Source of the DNA: an uncultured Novosphingobium sp.
Lineage (GTDB): Bacteria > Pseudomonadota > Alphaproteobacteria > Sphingomonadales > Sphingomonadaceae
Reading direction: 5' to 3'
Assembly: GCA_937860195.1 (NCBI GenBank)
Contig: CALMBN010000040.1
Location: 1 to 8,074 of the forward strand
Length of the DNA: 8,074 nucleotides
The position numbers were made by a program, and so were the translations under genes. The notes beneath the pieces were generated by a model. The model did not search any database. It saw only the letters and a list, made by a program, of their open reading frames with translations, and was not told the origin of the DNA. Positions 1 to 6,762 of this stretch are shown one piece after another (the first letter of the stretch is position 1; each line of letters starts with the position of its first letter).

Positions 1-734
1 ACGCGCAGGGTGTCGCCTGGGCGGCGCAGCGGCTGGGCGTTGCTGCGACCATCGTCATGCCGGTCGATGCCCCGCAGGTGAAGATCGAAGCGACCCGCGC
101 CTATGGTGCCAACGTGGTGCTTTACGATCGCCCCGGCGGCGAAGATCGCGATCAGGTGGCACAGCGACTGATCGATCAGTCAGGCGCAACGCTGGTCCAT
201 GCCTTTGCGGACCCTCACGTGATCGAGGGACAAGGCTCTATGGGGCTGGAAATCACGGCGGACATGACCGCGCGGATCGGCGTTGGCCCCTCGCGGATCG
301 TCTGCCCCTGCGGCGGCGGCGGAATGACCGCCGGTCTGGCCATTGCGTGCCCCGATGCCGAGATTGTCCCGGTTGAACCCGAAGGCTGGGACGATGTCCG
401 GTTGAGCCTTGAAGCCGGCAAAATCATCAGCGTGCCTGATCTGGGGCACCCGACCGATTGCGACGCACTGCAAACCCCCGCGACCCGCGCCATCAACTTC
501 GCCGTGCTGAAAGACCGCGTCCCGCGCGGGCTGATGGTCACCCCGGCAGAGGTTCGCACAGCGCAGCGCTTTGCCTTTGAACGGCTGCATCTGGTGCTTG
601 AACCCGGCGGTGCGGCGGCTCTGGCGGCCGTGCTGGCGGGCAAGGTTCCGGCCGATGGTCGCACGGCCGTTATCCTGTCGGGTAGCAATACCGATCCGGC
701 TGCCTTTGCCAAGGTCCTGGGCTCAGCTGATTAG
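1..734 (+). CDS. Threonine/serine dehydratase (PLP-dependent), 3' part only
   Basis: This is the C-terminal 243 or so residues of a fold-type II PLP enzyme that deaminates L-threonine (and often L-serine) to a 2-oxo acid plus ammonia in the cytoplasm. The frame is open from the first base: the leading 'ac' probably ends a His codon of the family motif NHAQGVA. Visible family blocks are AQGVAWAA, TIVMPVDAPQVKIEATRAYGA, the VIEGQG stretch and the Gly-rich phosphate-binding loop CGGGGMTAG (about 310-345). The Schiff-base lysine and the protein start lie left of the window, roughly 75-80 residues by comparison with family length. The protein stops soon after the catalytic domain (SGSNTDP near the end). 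It therefore lacks the C-terminal ACT-like regulatory domain of biosynthetic IlvA and belongs to the short, catabolic or serine-racemase-like class. Substrate preference cannot be read from the sequence. Confidence 0.9.
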   Translation, partial: AQGVAWAAQRLGVAATIVMPVDAPQVKIEATRAYGANVVLYDRPGGEDRDQVAQRLIDQSGATLVHAFADPHVIEGQGSMGLEITADMTARIGVGPSRIVCPCGGGGMTAGLAIACPDAEIVPVEPEGWDDVRLSLEAGKIISVPDLGHPTDCDALQTPATRAINFAVLKDRVPRGLMVTPAEVRTAQRFAFERLHLVLEPGGAAALAAVLAGKVPADGRTAVILSGSNTDPAAFAKVLGSAD

Positions 735-740
735 TTGCAA

Positions 741-769
741 TTGACAATCGGTTGCATCGGGAACACCTT
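741..769 (+). promoter_or_regulatory. Possible promoter of the MAPEG gene pair
   Basis: A perfect -35 hexamer TTGACA lies at 741-746 in the 73-bp gap after the dehydratase. At 17-bp spacing the -10 position reads CACCTT (764-769), a poor match to TATAAT. Two copies of GTTGCA (734-739 and 751-756) flank the -35 box and could be chance or a binding site. The gap shows no terminator for the upstream gene, so read-through is also possible. Confidence 0.35.
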
Positions 770-807
770 GTCGCCCTCGGGTCGCTTCGAGACGGGGGAG
801 AAAACTC

Positions 808-1254
808 ATGCAGGCACAAATGCTCGCACCGGCGGCAACGCTCGTGCTGTGGTCGCTGGTTATGCTGATGTGGATGGCGGCCACTCGATTGCCGCCATTG
901 TTCAAAGCGCCGGGAGGCCTCGGTGCCGCCAAGCCTGGAGGTCGCGGGGTTGACCTGGAAGGTGTGCTGCCTGACAGCGTCCAGTGGAAGTCGCACAACT
1001 ACACCCATCTGATGGAACAGCCGACGATCTTCTATCCGATCGTGGTCATCCTGGCGCTGATGGGCCCGAACGGAGGCGATATCGCGATCGCCTGGGGCTA
1101 CGTTGCTTTGAGAATCGTTCACTCGATCTGGCAGGCGACCGTCAACACGGTCACGGTCCGTTTTTCGCTGTTCATCCTGTCGACGATCTGCCTGCTGCTG
1201 CTGGCGGTCCACGCGTTTGAACTGACTGCACTGGGAATGGGAGTACCCGCATAA
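808..1254 (+). CDS. MAPEG family membrane protein, first of a tandem pair
   Basis: This 148-residue integral membrane protein belongs to the MAPEG superfamily (membrane-associated proteins in eicosanoid and glutathione metabolism). Bacterial members are small four-helix inner-membrane proteins, some with glutathione transferase or peroxidase activity. Hydrophobic segments lie at about residues 5-26, 73-87, 92-110 and 118-138. The family-like loop motif HNYTHLMEQP (63-72) is followed by FYP, and the helix-3 motif ALRIVHSIWQATVN (100-113) is typical. The start is supported by a strong ribosome-binding site (GGGGGAG, about 794-800) seven or so bases ahead of the ATG. Its stop overlaps the start of a paralogue with the same layout, so the two are probably co-translated. 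The actual substrate is unknown; the family assignment is firm, the enzymatic role is not. Confidence 0.85.
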   Translation: MQAQMLAPAATLVLWSLVMLMWMAATRLPPLFKAPGGLGAAKPGGRGVDLEGVLPDSVQWKSHNYTHLMEQPTIFYPIVVILALMGPNGGDIAIAWGYVALRIVHSIWQATVNTVTVRFSLFILSTICLLLLAVHAFELTALGMGVPA

Positions 1255-1688
1255 TGGAACAGGAAATCCTCAAACCGCTCGCTGTCCTCGCGATGTGGAC
1301 GATGGTGATGTGGATCTGGATGTACGCGACCCGCATTCCTGCGATCAACAAGCTGCCCAAGCCGACCGAGGCTGGTGGCGATCAGGGCTGGACCGGGGCA
1401 ATGCTGGAAGGCCTGATCCCGCGCGAAGTGCAGTGGAAGGCGCACAATTACAACCACCTGCACGAAGCACCAACGGTGTTTTATGCGGTCGCGCTGGCCT
1501 TGGCCTTCATCGGACAGGGCAACGGCTTGAACGCCACGATCGCCTGGGCTTATGTCGCCCTGCGGATCGTCCATTCGGTGTTCCAGGCGACCGTCAACAA
1601 GGTCATGCCGCGTTTCATGCTGTTCGCACTGTCCAGCCTGTGCCTGATGGCGCTGTCGCTGCACCTGCTGCTCGCTGTGTTCCACTAG
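1254..1688 (+). CDS. MAPEG family membrane protein, second of a tandem pair
   Basis: This 144-residue paralogue of the preceding gene starts on the last base of that gene's stop codon (TAATG, 1252-1256). A GGGAG ribosome-binding site lies at 1239-1243, inside the upstream gene. The two proteins align along their whole length: VQWK[SA]HNY.HL, the IAW.YVALRIVHS helix and the QATVN motif are shared. Hydrophobic segments lie at about residues 8-26, 74-88, 95-112 and 119-141. This copy keeps the fuller family motif VNKVMPRF (114-121), where the first copy has VNTVTVRF. MAPEG proteins usually form trimers, so a hetero-oligomer of the two products is a reasonable guess, but nothing in the sequence proves it. 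Substrate unknown. Confidence 0.85.
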   Translation: MEQEILKPLAVLAMWTMVMWIWMYATRIPAINKLPKPTEAGGDQGWTGAMLEGLIPREVQWKAHNYNHLHEAPTVFYAVALALAFIGQGNGLNATIAWAYVALRIVHSVFQATVNKVMPRFMLFALSSLCLMALSLHLLLAVFH

Positions 1689-1694
1689 GCCTTC

Positions 1695-1730
1695 GAAGCC
1701 CCCGGTCGGATCGACCAATCGGGGGCCTTC
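1695..1730. terminator. Bidirectional hairpin terminator between convergent genes
   Basis: The arm GAAGCCCCCG (1695-1704) pairs with CGGGGGCCTTC (1720-1730) with one bulged base. An inner stem GGTCG/CGACC (1704-1708 with 1712-1716) can form in the loop. It begins seven bases after the stop of the second MAPEG gene, and its last two bases overlap the stop codon of the minus-strand receptor gene. It can therefore serve both convergent transcripts. There is no good U-tract on either side, so it is a GC-rich stem without the classical tail. Confidence 0.7.
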
Positions 1731-4326
1731 AAAGCGGCTTGCGAAAGCCGAGCGAGATCACCCGCCCACGCGGATCGAGGTAGCTGCGCTGATAGGACAG
1801 CGGAACCGTGCCTGCGCCGTCGGTCACGGTCTGAACCGAATCGAACAGATTCTCGACCCGCAGCGATAGCTGCGCGCCTTTCAGGAATGGCACGGTCTTG
1901 GTCAGTTTGGGCATGACCGAGAATTCGGCGAACAGCACGAGCGTAACATTGGTATTGCTGCCAAAGCGCAAGTCACTGGTTCCCGGAAGTCCGGTCGATT
2001 CAAGCGTGGTCGGCGCGATCCAACTGCCCTGGAAAAAGCTGCCGAAGCCCTTGTAGAACACCCCGCCGTTGAACTCGAATGAATGGCGCGGCGTGCCACT
2101 GGCTGTCAGCCCCTGACCGTTTAGCTGATCGAGCACCGGACCGGTCGGGGAGACGGTGATCACATTGTCGAACTGGACCGTGTGGTAAACCCCCAGGCTC
2201 CACCGCCCCGGCGGGCCACCCCCGCCCATCATTGCGCCCATGAAACCACCGCCGCGACCACCGCCGCCGCCTGCTCGGGCTGGCGCTCCGGCTGGACGAG
2301 GGGCGGGTGGTGTGCCGGAGCTGGCAGGGACAGGTGCCGGAGCGGCAGGCCGCGCACCCGGCGCTCCGCCGCGCGGCGCAGCCGGTGCCATCACCCCGTT
2401 CGCATCGGGCTGCTTGCCGACCCCGCCGGACAGGTTGAAGCCCCAGCGCAGCCGCGAACTGTCCTGCCGCGCGAAAGTCACCGGGCGCTGATCGATCGCA
2501 ATCAGCCGCCCTGTCCCGTCCCGGGTCACCCGGCCCGGAAAAGCCGCTTCGATCGCCGGGGTCAGCAGCGGAAAGTTGGATGTGACATCGGTAGAGCGGT
2601 TGCGGAACCACTCGACCAGCACGTTTGAATTCGACAGGAACGGCAGCGTCCAGGTCGCCGACAGCTTGATGTCGCGCTGTTGCTCGCGTTTGAGCTGCGG
2701 GTTGCCGCCACCGGTTGTGGTCACCAGCACTGTCTGCCCGGTGCTGAAATCATAGACCGGGACATTGAACGTCTGGATCACCGGATTACCAAGCTGACTG
2801 ACCGCAGGGGCCTCCTGGTTGACGATATAGCTGGCTTGCAGGTTGAGCTTTTCGGTTGGTGCCCAGGTTACCCCCGCGCTCCAGTCATTGACTGTGCCAA
2901 AATCCGAAAGGTGGCTCCAGTTGCCGCTGAGATTGACCGTGATGTCCCCGGCCCCCGCCCCGAACTTGTCGCGGCGGCTGGTCAGCGGAATCGCCAGATT
3001 GACCCCGCCCTGCACTCTGAACCGGCCCAGCGAAACCGGACCGGAGGTGGAACGCTGATCAAGGCTGTCGAAATCGATCCAGGTAATTCCGGTCTTCAGC
3101 GTCAGCGAAACCGGTCCGGCTGGCACCCGCATCGGCCTGCCGGACAATGTCACCAAACTCTCAATCCGCTCCGAATTGTTGAGCGCCAGATCCTGCCCCG
3201 CCGCAGCCAAAGCAGGCAGCGCGCCGGTAATCGGCAGGGTGCCTGCCGCAGCCGCCGCAACCAGTCCGCCGGTATCGGCCCGGCGATCAATCAGGGTCTG
3301 ACTCTCGGCATGGGTGCCATCAACCGTCGCGGCAAATTGCCACTTGCCGAAACTGGTGGAATAGCCGGCCCCGGCAGCAACCGAGGTTGTGCGGTTCACC
3401 CGTTCGAGCGGGCCAGGCAAGGTGCGCAGCGCTGTCGCTCCGCCTGGCGCAGTCAGCAATACGGCGTTAAGGCCTGAGAAGCTGCGGCTGTCAGTCCGGT
3501 TGGCCTCGGCGCTGAGCGTGACCGAGCCCTTCATCCCGTCCTTTCCCATGCCTTTGGTCCAGGCTGTGTTGAGCCCGAAAGAGCGCGAGTCAGCGATCAG
3601 CGATCGATAGGCGGCCTGACCGGGATCGCCCGACACTGTCGGCAAGCTCGCCGCCGCCTGCACCACATCGCGTTCGTTCTCAAACAGCGGGCTGGTATCG
3701 CTGGCACTGGCGGTCACTGTAAAGCGATTGAGCTTCCTGATCTTGAGCAAGGTGGCTTCGGTTTGCCATGAAGCGAATCCACCACGCGTCGGCAGGCTGT
3801 AACCGGCTTCGATCCGCCGGCTTGAGAAATTATCCTTGAGGATCAGATTGACCACCCGGGTGTTGGGCGGGCTGCCATAGCGCAGTGCGACTTCTTCGGG
3901 CAGAATCTCGACCCGTTTGATCGCTTCGGCCGGATAGTTGCGCATCTCGCGGAAATTGGTGATCCGTTGGCCATTGACCAGGATCAGCGGAAAACCGCCG
4001 CCAGCACCGCTCCGGCCCCGACCGGACCCGGTCTGCGGGCTGACCTTGGTCAGCAAATCGGCAATCGAGGTTGCGCCAAGCGCTTGAATCTCGGCTTCGT
4101 CAAAGGTCGCAATCGGGGCTTGCGGAGCATCGATCTGCCCCTTGTAGCGGGTTGCGATGACCAGAATTTCGTCACCGGATACAGCGCGGACTTGACCGTC
4201 CTGCTCCTCGACCTCGTCGCTTGCCCGATCAACCGCCGAGCTTTCCGCTGGAGGGGGCGGTTCGGTGGTTTGGGCATAGGCCGGGGTGGCAGCCAGAATC
4301 AGGGAGAGTGTGGTGAGATGACGCAT
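1729..4326 (-). CDS. TonB-dependent outer-membrane receptor
   Basis: An 865-residue receptor of the TonB-dependent class, which imports large or scarce ligands across the outer membrane using TonB/ExbBD energy. The N-terminus is a good Sec signal peptide (residues 1-18, ending AYA before QTT). An acidic linker with EILVIATR (53-60), a likely TonB-box region, precedes the plug domain (about 65-165). The plug carries LILVNGQRI (114-122) and VEILPEEVALRYG (139-151). The rest is beta-barrel, ending VISLGFRKPL. Residues about 645-709 form a Pro/Ala/Gly-rich low-complexity insert with an RGGGFMGAMMGGGGPPG core, probably a surface loop. The plug style is one I associate with a sphingomonad-expanded receptor family. 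A GGAG lies 13 bases before the ATG, a rather long gap, but the signal peptide supports this start. No regulator, TonB or transport gene is adjacent, so the ligand cannot be inferred. The last residue is Leu, not the usual aromatic. Confidence 0.9.
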   Translation of the reverse strand: MRHLTTLSLILAATPAYAQTTEPPPPAESSAVDRASDEVEEQDGQVRAVSGDEILVIATRYKGQIDAPQAPIATFDEAEIQALGATSIADLLTKVSPQTGSGRGRSGAGGGFPLILVNGQRITNFREMRNYPAEAIKRVEILPEEVALRYGSPPNTRVVNLILKDNFSSRRIEAGYSLPTRGGFASWQTEATLLKIRKLNRFTVTASASDTSPLFENERDVVQAAASLPTVSGDPGQAAYRSLIADSRSFGLNTAWTKGMGKDGMKGSVTLSAEANRTDSRSFSGLNAVLLTAPGGATALRTLPGPLERVNRTTSVAAGAGYSTSFGKWQFAATVDGTHAESQTLIDRRADTGGLVAAAAAGTLPITGALPALAAAGQDLALNNSERIESLVTLSGRPMRVPAGPVSLTLKTGITWIDFDSLDQRSTSGPVSLGRFRVQGGVNLAIPLTSRRDKFGAGAGDITVNLSGNWSHLSDFGTVNDWSAGVTWAPTEKLNLQASYIVNQEAPAVSQLGNPVIQTFNVPVYDFSTGQTVLVTTTGGGNPQLKREQQRDIKLSATWTLPFLSNSNVLVEWFRNRSTDVTSNFPLLTPAIEAAFPGRVTRDGTGRLIAIDQRPVTFARQDSSRLRWGFNLSGGVGKQPDANGVMAPAAPRGGAPGARPAAPAPVPASSGTPPAPRPAGAPARAGGGGGRGGGFMGAMMGGGGPPGRWSLGVYHTVQFDNVITVSPTGPVLDQLNGQGLTASGTPRHSFEFNGGVFYKGFGSFFQGSWIAPTTLESTGLPGTSDLRFGSNTNVTLVLFAEFSVMPKLTKTVPFLKGAQLSLRVENLFDSVQTVTDGAGTVPLSYQRSYLDPRGRVISLGFRKPL

Positions 4327-4549
4327 CGCGCTAAAAAAGCTCCAAATGTTAGCCGGTGTTGCAGCCCCGCCCCCGTGCTCAAGTCACTGACCCACTTGCG
4401 GTTCGGGCGCAATGACCCCGGTCGTATCAAATTGTCGCTTTGTAGAACGGCTTGAAGACGGCACACCGAACGCCAAAGGCTTCCCTTTTGCGCCTCGCGC
4501 GGGTATGGCGCGCCGCAATCAACCCCTATGGAACGGATTGAACGCGCGG
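4327..4549. other. Divergent intergenic region (receptor gene / infA)
   Basis: These 223 bases separate the start of the minus-strand receptor gene from the plus-strand infA gene and must hold the promoters of both. I could not find a convincing -35/-10 pair in either direction. On the minus strand a TAACAT (-10-like) lies just before the receptor's ribosome-binding site, but no -35 sits at the right distance. No RNA gene or hairpin stands out. The + strand frame is open through part of the region (ATGs at 4412 and 4505 in the infA frame), which is likely chance in GC-rich DNA. Confidence 0.4.
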
Positions 4550-4801
4550 ATGGCGAAAGAAGAACTACTCGAAATGCGGGGCACGGTGGTGGAATTGCTG
4601 CCCAATGCAATGTTCCGCGTCCGCCTTGAAAACGATCACGAAATCCTGGGCCATACCGCCGGGAAAATGCGCAAGAACCGCATCCGCGTGCTGGTCGGCG
4701 ATGAAGTTATGGTCGAATTGACCCCCTATGATCTGACCAAGGGCCGGATCACCTACCGCTTTATGCCCGGCCGTGGCGGCCCAGGTCAGTTCGGCGCTTG
4801 A
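4550..4801 (+). CDS. infA: Translation initiation factor IF-1
   Basis: IF-1 binds the A site of the 30S subunit and helps IF-2 and IF-3 select initiator tRNA. The 83-residue product starts [11 protein letters not shown] and shows the hallmark stretches [21 protein letters not shown] and [13 protein letters not shown], a complete S1/OB-fold protein. IF-1 is usually 72 residues; here about 11 extra Gly/Pro-rich residues ([12 protein letters not shown]) follow the usual end. The start was set at 4550 because MAKEE is the conserved N-terminus. In-frame ATGs at 4412 and 4505 would add sequence unlike IF-1. The ribosome-binding site is weak (only CGGA or GGA 12-18 bases upstream). The stop codon overlaps the TTG start of the next gene (TTGA, 4798-4801), and the gene opens a tightly packed cluster. 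Confidence 0.96.
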   Translation: MAKEELLEMRGTVVELLPNAMFRVRLENDHEILGHTAGKMRKNRIRVLVGDEVMVELTPYDLTKGRITYRFMPGRGGPGQFGA

Positions 4802-5376
4802 ACAAACTTTCCCTGGTCCTGGCCAGCTCATCCCCGCGTCGCCGCGATTTGCTCGCACGGATCGGCGCGGCAGCGGATCGGATTGCCAGCCCTGACATCG
4901 ATGAAAGTCCATTGAAGGACGAGCTGCCGCGCGCTTATGCCTTGCGGTTGGCGCTGGCCAAAGCACAGGCTGTGGACCGCCAGCCAGACGAGATCGTGCT
5001 CGCTGGCGATACAACCGTGGCCTTGGGTCGGCGAATCCTGCCCCCGGCCGAGACTGTGGATGTCCAACGAAAGCTGCTGGGCCTGATTTCCGGGCGGCGG
5101 CATCGCTGCATATCGGCGGTCTGCGTGATCGGTCTCGACGGCAAGACCCGAACCAGGGTGGTCGAAACCGTCGTCACTTTCAAGCGCCTGACGACCGAAG
5201 AAATCGGTGCGTATATTGCGTGCGGTGAAGGCCTGGGCAAGGCCGGAGGCTATGCGATCCAGGGCCGCGCCGAGGCTTTGATCCGCTCTGTGACGGGCAG
5301 TCATTCGGGCGTGATCGGCTTGCCGCTGTTTGAAACCCGGGCCCTGCTCAAAGCGGCGGGGTTGCCCCTTGGCTGA
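4798..5376 (+). CDS. maf: Maf family nucleotide pyrophosphatase
   Basis: Maf proteins hydrolyse non-canonical or surplus nucleoside triphosphates (dTTP/UTP or modified bases) to the monophosphate and are linked to septum control and house-cleaning. The 192-residue product has the N-terminal [10 protein letters not shown] motif (10-19), the catalytic-Asp motif AGDTTVALG (69-77, D71), ISGRRHR (97-103) and KAGGYAIQG (148-156), and ends with [11 protein letters not shown]. Length is normal. The best start is a TTG at 4798 that overlaps the infA stop by four bases. No ATG is available before the SSSPRR motif, so translation is probably coupled to infA. Two points differ from the textbook family: the position after ILP that is usually the Lys of a GKP-type motif is Pro (ILPPAE), and GADT is AGDT. 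Subfamily and preferred nucleotide cannot be settled from this. Confidence 0.9.
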   Translation: MNKLSLVLASSSPRRRDLLARIGAAADRIASPDIDESPLKDELPRAYALRLALAKAQAVDRQPDEIVLAGDTTVALGRRILPPAETVDVQRKLLGLISGRRHRCISAVCVIGLDGKTRTRVVETVVTFKRLTTEEIGAYIACGEGLGKAGGYAIQGRAEALIRSVTGSHSGVIGLPLFETRALLKAAGLPLG

Positions 5377-6328
5377 GTGGCTGGTCGAACAAGGCATCGG
5401 CGAAGAACGGGCCATTCTGGTCGACCACGGCGAAGCCCTGGCTGCCCGGTTGCGCTGGCCTGGCGGGCTCGAAGCCGGACTGATCGAAGATGCGCGGCTG
5501 ATCTCGCGCTCCGCCAATTCGAAGCGCGGCACCGCCCGGTTTGCCAGCGGCGAGGAAGCGCTGGTCGATGGCCTGCCGCATGAAGCCAGCGAAGGCGCGG
5601 CGCTGCGCCTGATCGTCACCCGCGCGGCGATGGCCGAGCGTGGGCGACTGAAACGGGCCCAGGCCCGGCCCAGCAGCGAGGCTGCTCGCCCTGCACCAAC
5701 GCTGGCTGAAGACCTTGGTGCCCGGATTGTCCGGCGCTTCCCCGCAGGCTTGTGGGACGATCTGTTCGCGGATGCCTGGTCAGGCGGAATCGCCTTTCGT
5801 TGCGGTGCGCTAACCATTTCGTTGACCCCGGCGATGACCCTGGTTGATATCGATGGCACCCTGCCCCCGCGCGATCTGGCGCTGGCTGCGATCGATCCTC
5901 TCGCGGCTGCGCTGGCCCGTCTGGATCTGGCCGGATCGATCGGGATCGATTTCCCGTCCCTGCCCGACAAGGCCGACCGCAAGCAGGTCGACGGTGCTCT
6001 GGAGCGAGCCTTGGGCGATTGGTCGCACGAGCGCACTTCGATGAACGGTTTCGGTTTCGTCCAGATTGTCGCGCGCCTGTCACGTCCCTCGCTGCTGCAT
6101 CTGTGCGCGCGCGACCGTGCAGGCGCGGCGGCGCGGCGCTTGCTGCGGCTGGCTGAACTGGTCGAAGAGCCGGGGGCGCTATTGTTGTCGTGCCATCCCG
6201 TGATCGAAGCCAAGCTGACCGATGCCTGGTTGGCCGAGTTGACTCGCCGCACGGCCCGCGAAATTCGGGTTCTCGCCGACCCGGCCCTTGCCCTTGAGGC
6301 CGCTTTCGCACAGGCGGTACCGCTATGA
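5369..6328 (+). CDS. Short RNase E/G family ribonuclease
   Basis: A 319-residue member of the RNase E/G family, probably a single-strand endoribonuclease of RNA processing or decay. N-terminal [21 protein letters not shown] resembles the start of RNase G. Residues about 35-100 ([18 protein letters not shown] ... VTRAA) correspond to a trimmed RNase H/S1 region. The two metal-binding Asp of the DNase I-like catalytic core appear kept: D160 in TLVDIDG (like AIDxNS of RNase E) and D194 in GIDFPSLPD (like IDFIDM). The zinc link CPRC of RNase E aligns with LCARDRAG (245-252), so only one Cys (C246) remains. The protein is far shorter than E. coli RNase G (about 490). The start is a TTG at 5369 inside the end of maf (8-base overlap), with GGCGGGG just upstream. 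An ATG at 5330 would add 13 non-family residues. The next gene overlaps its stop (ATGA). Confidence 0.85.
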   Translation: MAEWLVEQGIGEERAILVDHGEALAARLRWPGGLEAGLIEDARLISRSANSKRGTARFASGEEALVDGLPHEASEGAALRLIVTRAAMAERGRLKRAQARPSSEAARPAPTLAEDLGARIVRRFPAGLWDDLFADAWSGGIAFRCGALTISLTPAMTLVDIDGTLPPRDLALAAIDPLAAALARLDLAGSIGIDFPSLPDKADRKQVDGALERALGDWSHERTSMNGFGFVQIVARLSRPSLLHLCARDRAGAAARRLLRLAELVEEPGALLLSCHPVIEAKLTDAWLAELTRRTAREIRVLADPALALEAAFAQAVPL

Positions 6329-6492
6329 TCGCTTCAACCCGAAAGTGCCCGGTCTGTGGCAAGCCGCGCTCTGCCGCATTCACCCCGTTTTGCGGGGCCC
6401 GCTGCAAGGACCGCGATCTGGTTCGCTGGCTGGATGATGGCTATGCGATTCCCGGCCCCAAGGCGCCTGATGAAGACGAAGAGATTGCCTGA
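6325..6492 (+). CDS. yacG: DNA gyrase inhibitor YacG (zinc-binding)
   Basis: A 55-residue protein of the YacG family, small zinc proteins that bind GyrB and inhibit DNA gyrase in E. coli. Four cysteines, C8 and C11 (CPVCGKP) and C23 and C27 ([11 protein letters not shown]), give the expected zinc site. They are followed by the family stretch [14 protein letters not shown] and an acidic tail (DEDEE). The ATG overlaps the stop of the ribonuclease gene by four bases (ATGA, 6325-6328), with AGGCGG about seven bases upstream (6312-6317), so translation is coupled. It closes the infA - maf - ribonuclease - yacG run. Length and motif are complete; I see no defect. Confidence 0.93.
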   Translation: MIASTRKCPVCGKPRSAAFTPFCGARCKDRDLVRWLDDGYAIPGPKAPDEDEEIA

Positions 6493-6499
6493 AACCCTC

Positions 6500-6531
6500 T
6501 TGCCAATCGCGTGCGCCTTCGCCATAGGCGC
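6500..6531 (+). promoter_or_regulatory. Weak candidate promoter/hairpin before tRNA-Phe
   Basis: The 84-base gap between yacG and the tRNA has TTGCCA (6500-6505) and, 17 bases on, CATAGG (6523-6528), a weak -35/-10 pair that could drive the tRNA. The same stretch can form a 5-6 bp stem GCGCC/GGCGC (6513-6517 with 6527-6531). Either reading is weak, and the tRNA may simply be read from the upstream operon. Confidence 0.25.
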
Positions 6532-6576
6532 GCTTCCCATCGCGCGGTGCCTTCAGGGGTGCAACGCAGAGGCGAT

Positions 6577-6652
6577 GCCCGAGTAGCTCAGTTGGTAGAG
6601 CAGCGGATTGAAAATCCGCGTGTCGGTGGTTCGAATCCGCCCTCGGGCACCA
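6577..6652 (+). tRNA. tRNA-Phe (anticodon GAA) with encoded CCA
   Basis: A full 76-base cloverleaf. The acceptor stem is GCCCGAG (6577-6583) with CTCGGGC (6642-6648), all seven pairs matched. The D stem is GCTC/GAGC and the D loop contains AGTTGGTA. The anticodon stem GCGGA/TCCGC holds loop TTGAAAA with anticodon GAA at 6610-6612. The variable loop is GTGTC, and T stem GGTGG/CCGCC encloses TTCGAAT. Discriminator A (6649) is followed by an encoded CCA (6650-6652). It follows the yacG operon in the same direction, and a long inverted repeat begins on the very next base. Confidence 0.98.
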
Positions 6653-6696
6653 GTTTTCGGAATCAGAGAATGTCCGGGGGACATTCTCCCGAAAAC
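6653..6696. repeat. Long inverted repeat directly behind tRNA-Phe
   Basis: GTTTTCGG (6653-6660) pairs with CCGAAAAC (6689-6696), and GAGAATGTCC (6666-6675) pairs with GGACATTCTC (6679-6688) around a GGG loop. This gives 18 perfect base pairs interrupted only by a five-base bulge AATCA (6661-6665) on the left arm. It starts immediately after the tRNA's CCA and could act as a terminator or 3'-processing hairpin. It also lies between convergent genes. There is no U-tract, so a palindromic repeat element is the other possibility. Confidence 0.75.
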
Positions 6697-6715
6697 TCCC
6701 GAGCGCAAGCGAAGG

Positions 6716-6746
6716 GGCACGCTCTCAATCGAGCGATCCTGGTGCC
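6716..6746. terminator. Weak hairpin downstream of the photolyase gene
   Basis: GGCAC (6716-6720) pairs with GTGCC (6742-6746), with an inner GCTC/GAGC (6721-6724 with 6731-6734). It lies 17 bases past the photolyase stop on the minus strand and might contribute to its termination. The stem is short and has no U-tract. Confidence 0.25.
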
Positions 6747-6762
6747 AACAGTCCCCTCCCCT

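Noticed and set aside
2680..3477. 265-codon open frame on the plus strand
   Set aside because: Antisense to the TonB-dependent receptor, Arg/Gln-rich, with no recognisable motif.
4412..4549. Upstream in-frame starts for infA (ATG at 4412 and 4505)
   Set aside because: IF-1 has a conserved MAKE N-terminus, found at 4550. The upstream residues do not look like IF-1.
4828..6252. 474-codon open frame on the minus strand
   Set aside because: It lies antisense to maf and the ribonuclease gene, both of which show clear family motifs. Its Arg/Ser/Ala-rich sequence is what GC-rich coding DNA gives in the opposite frame.
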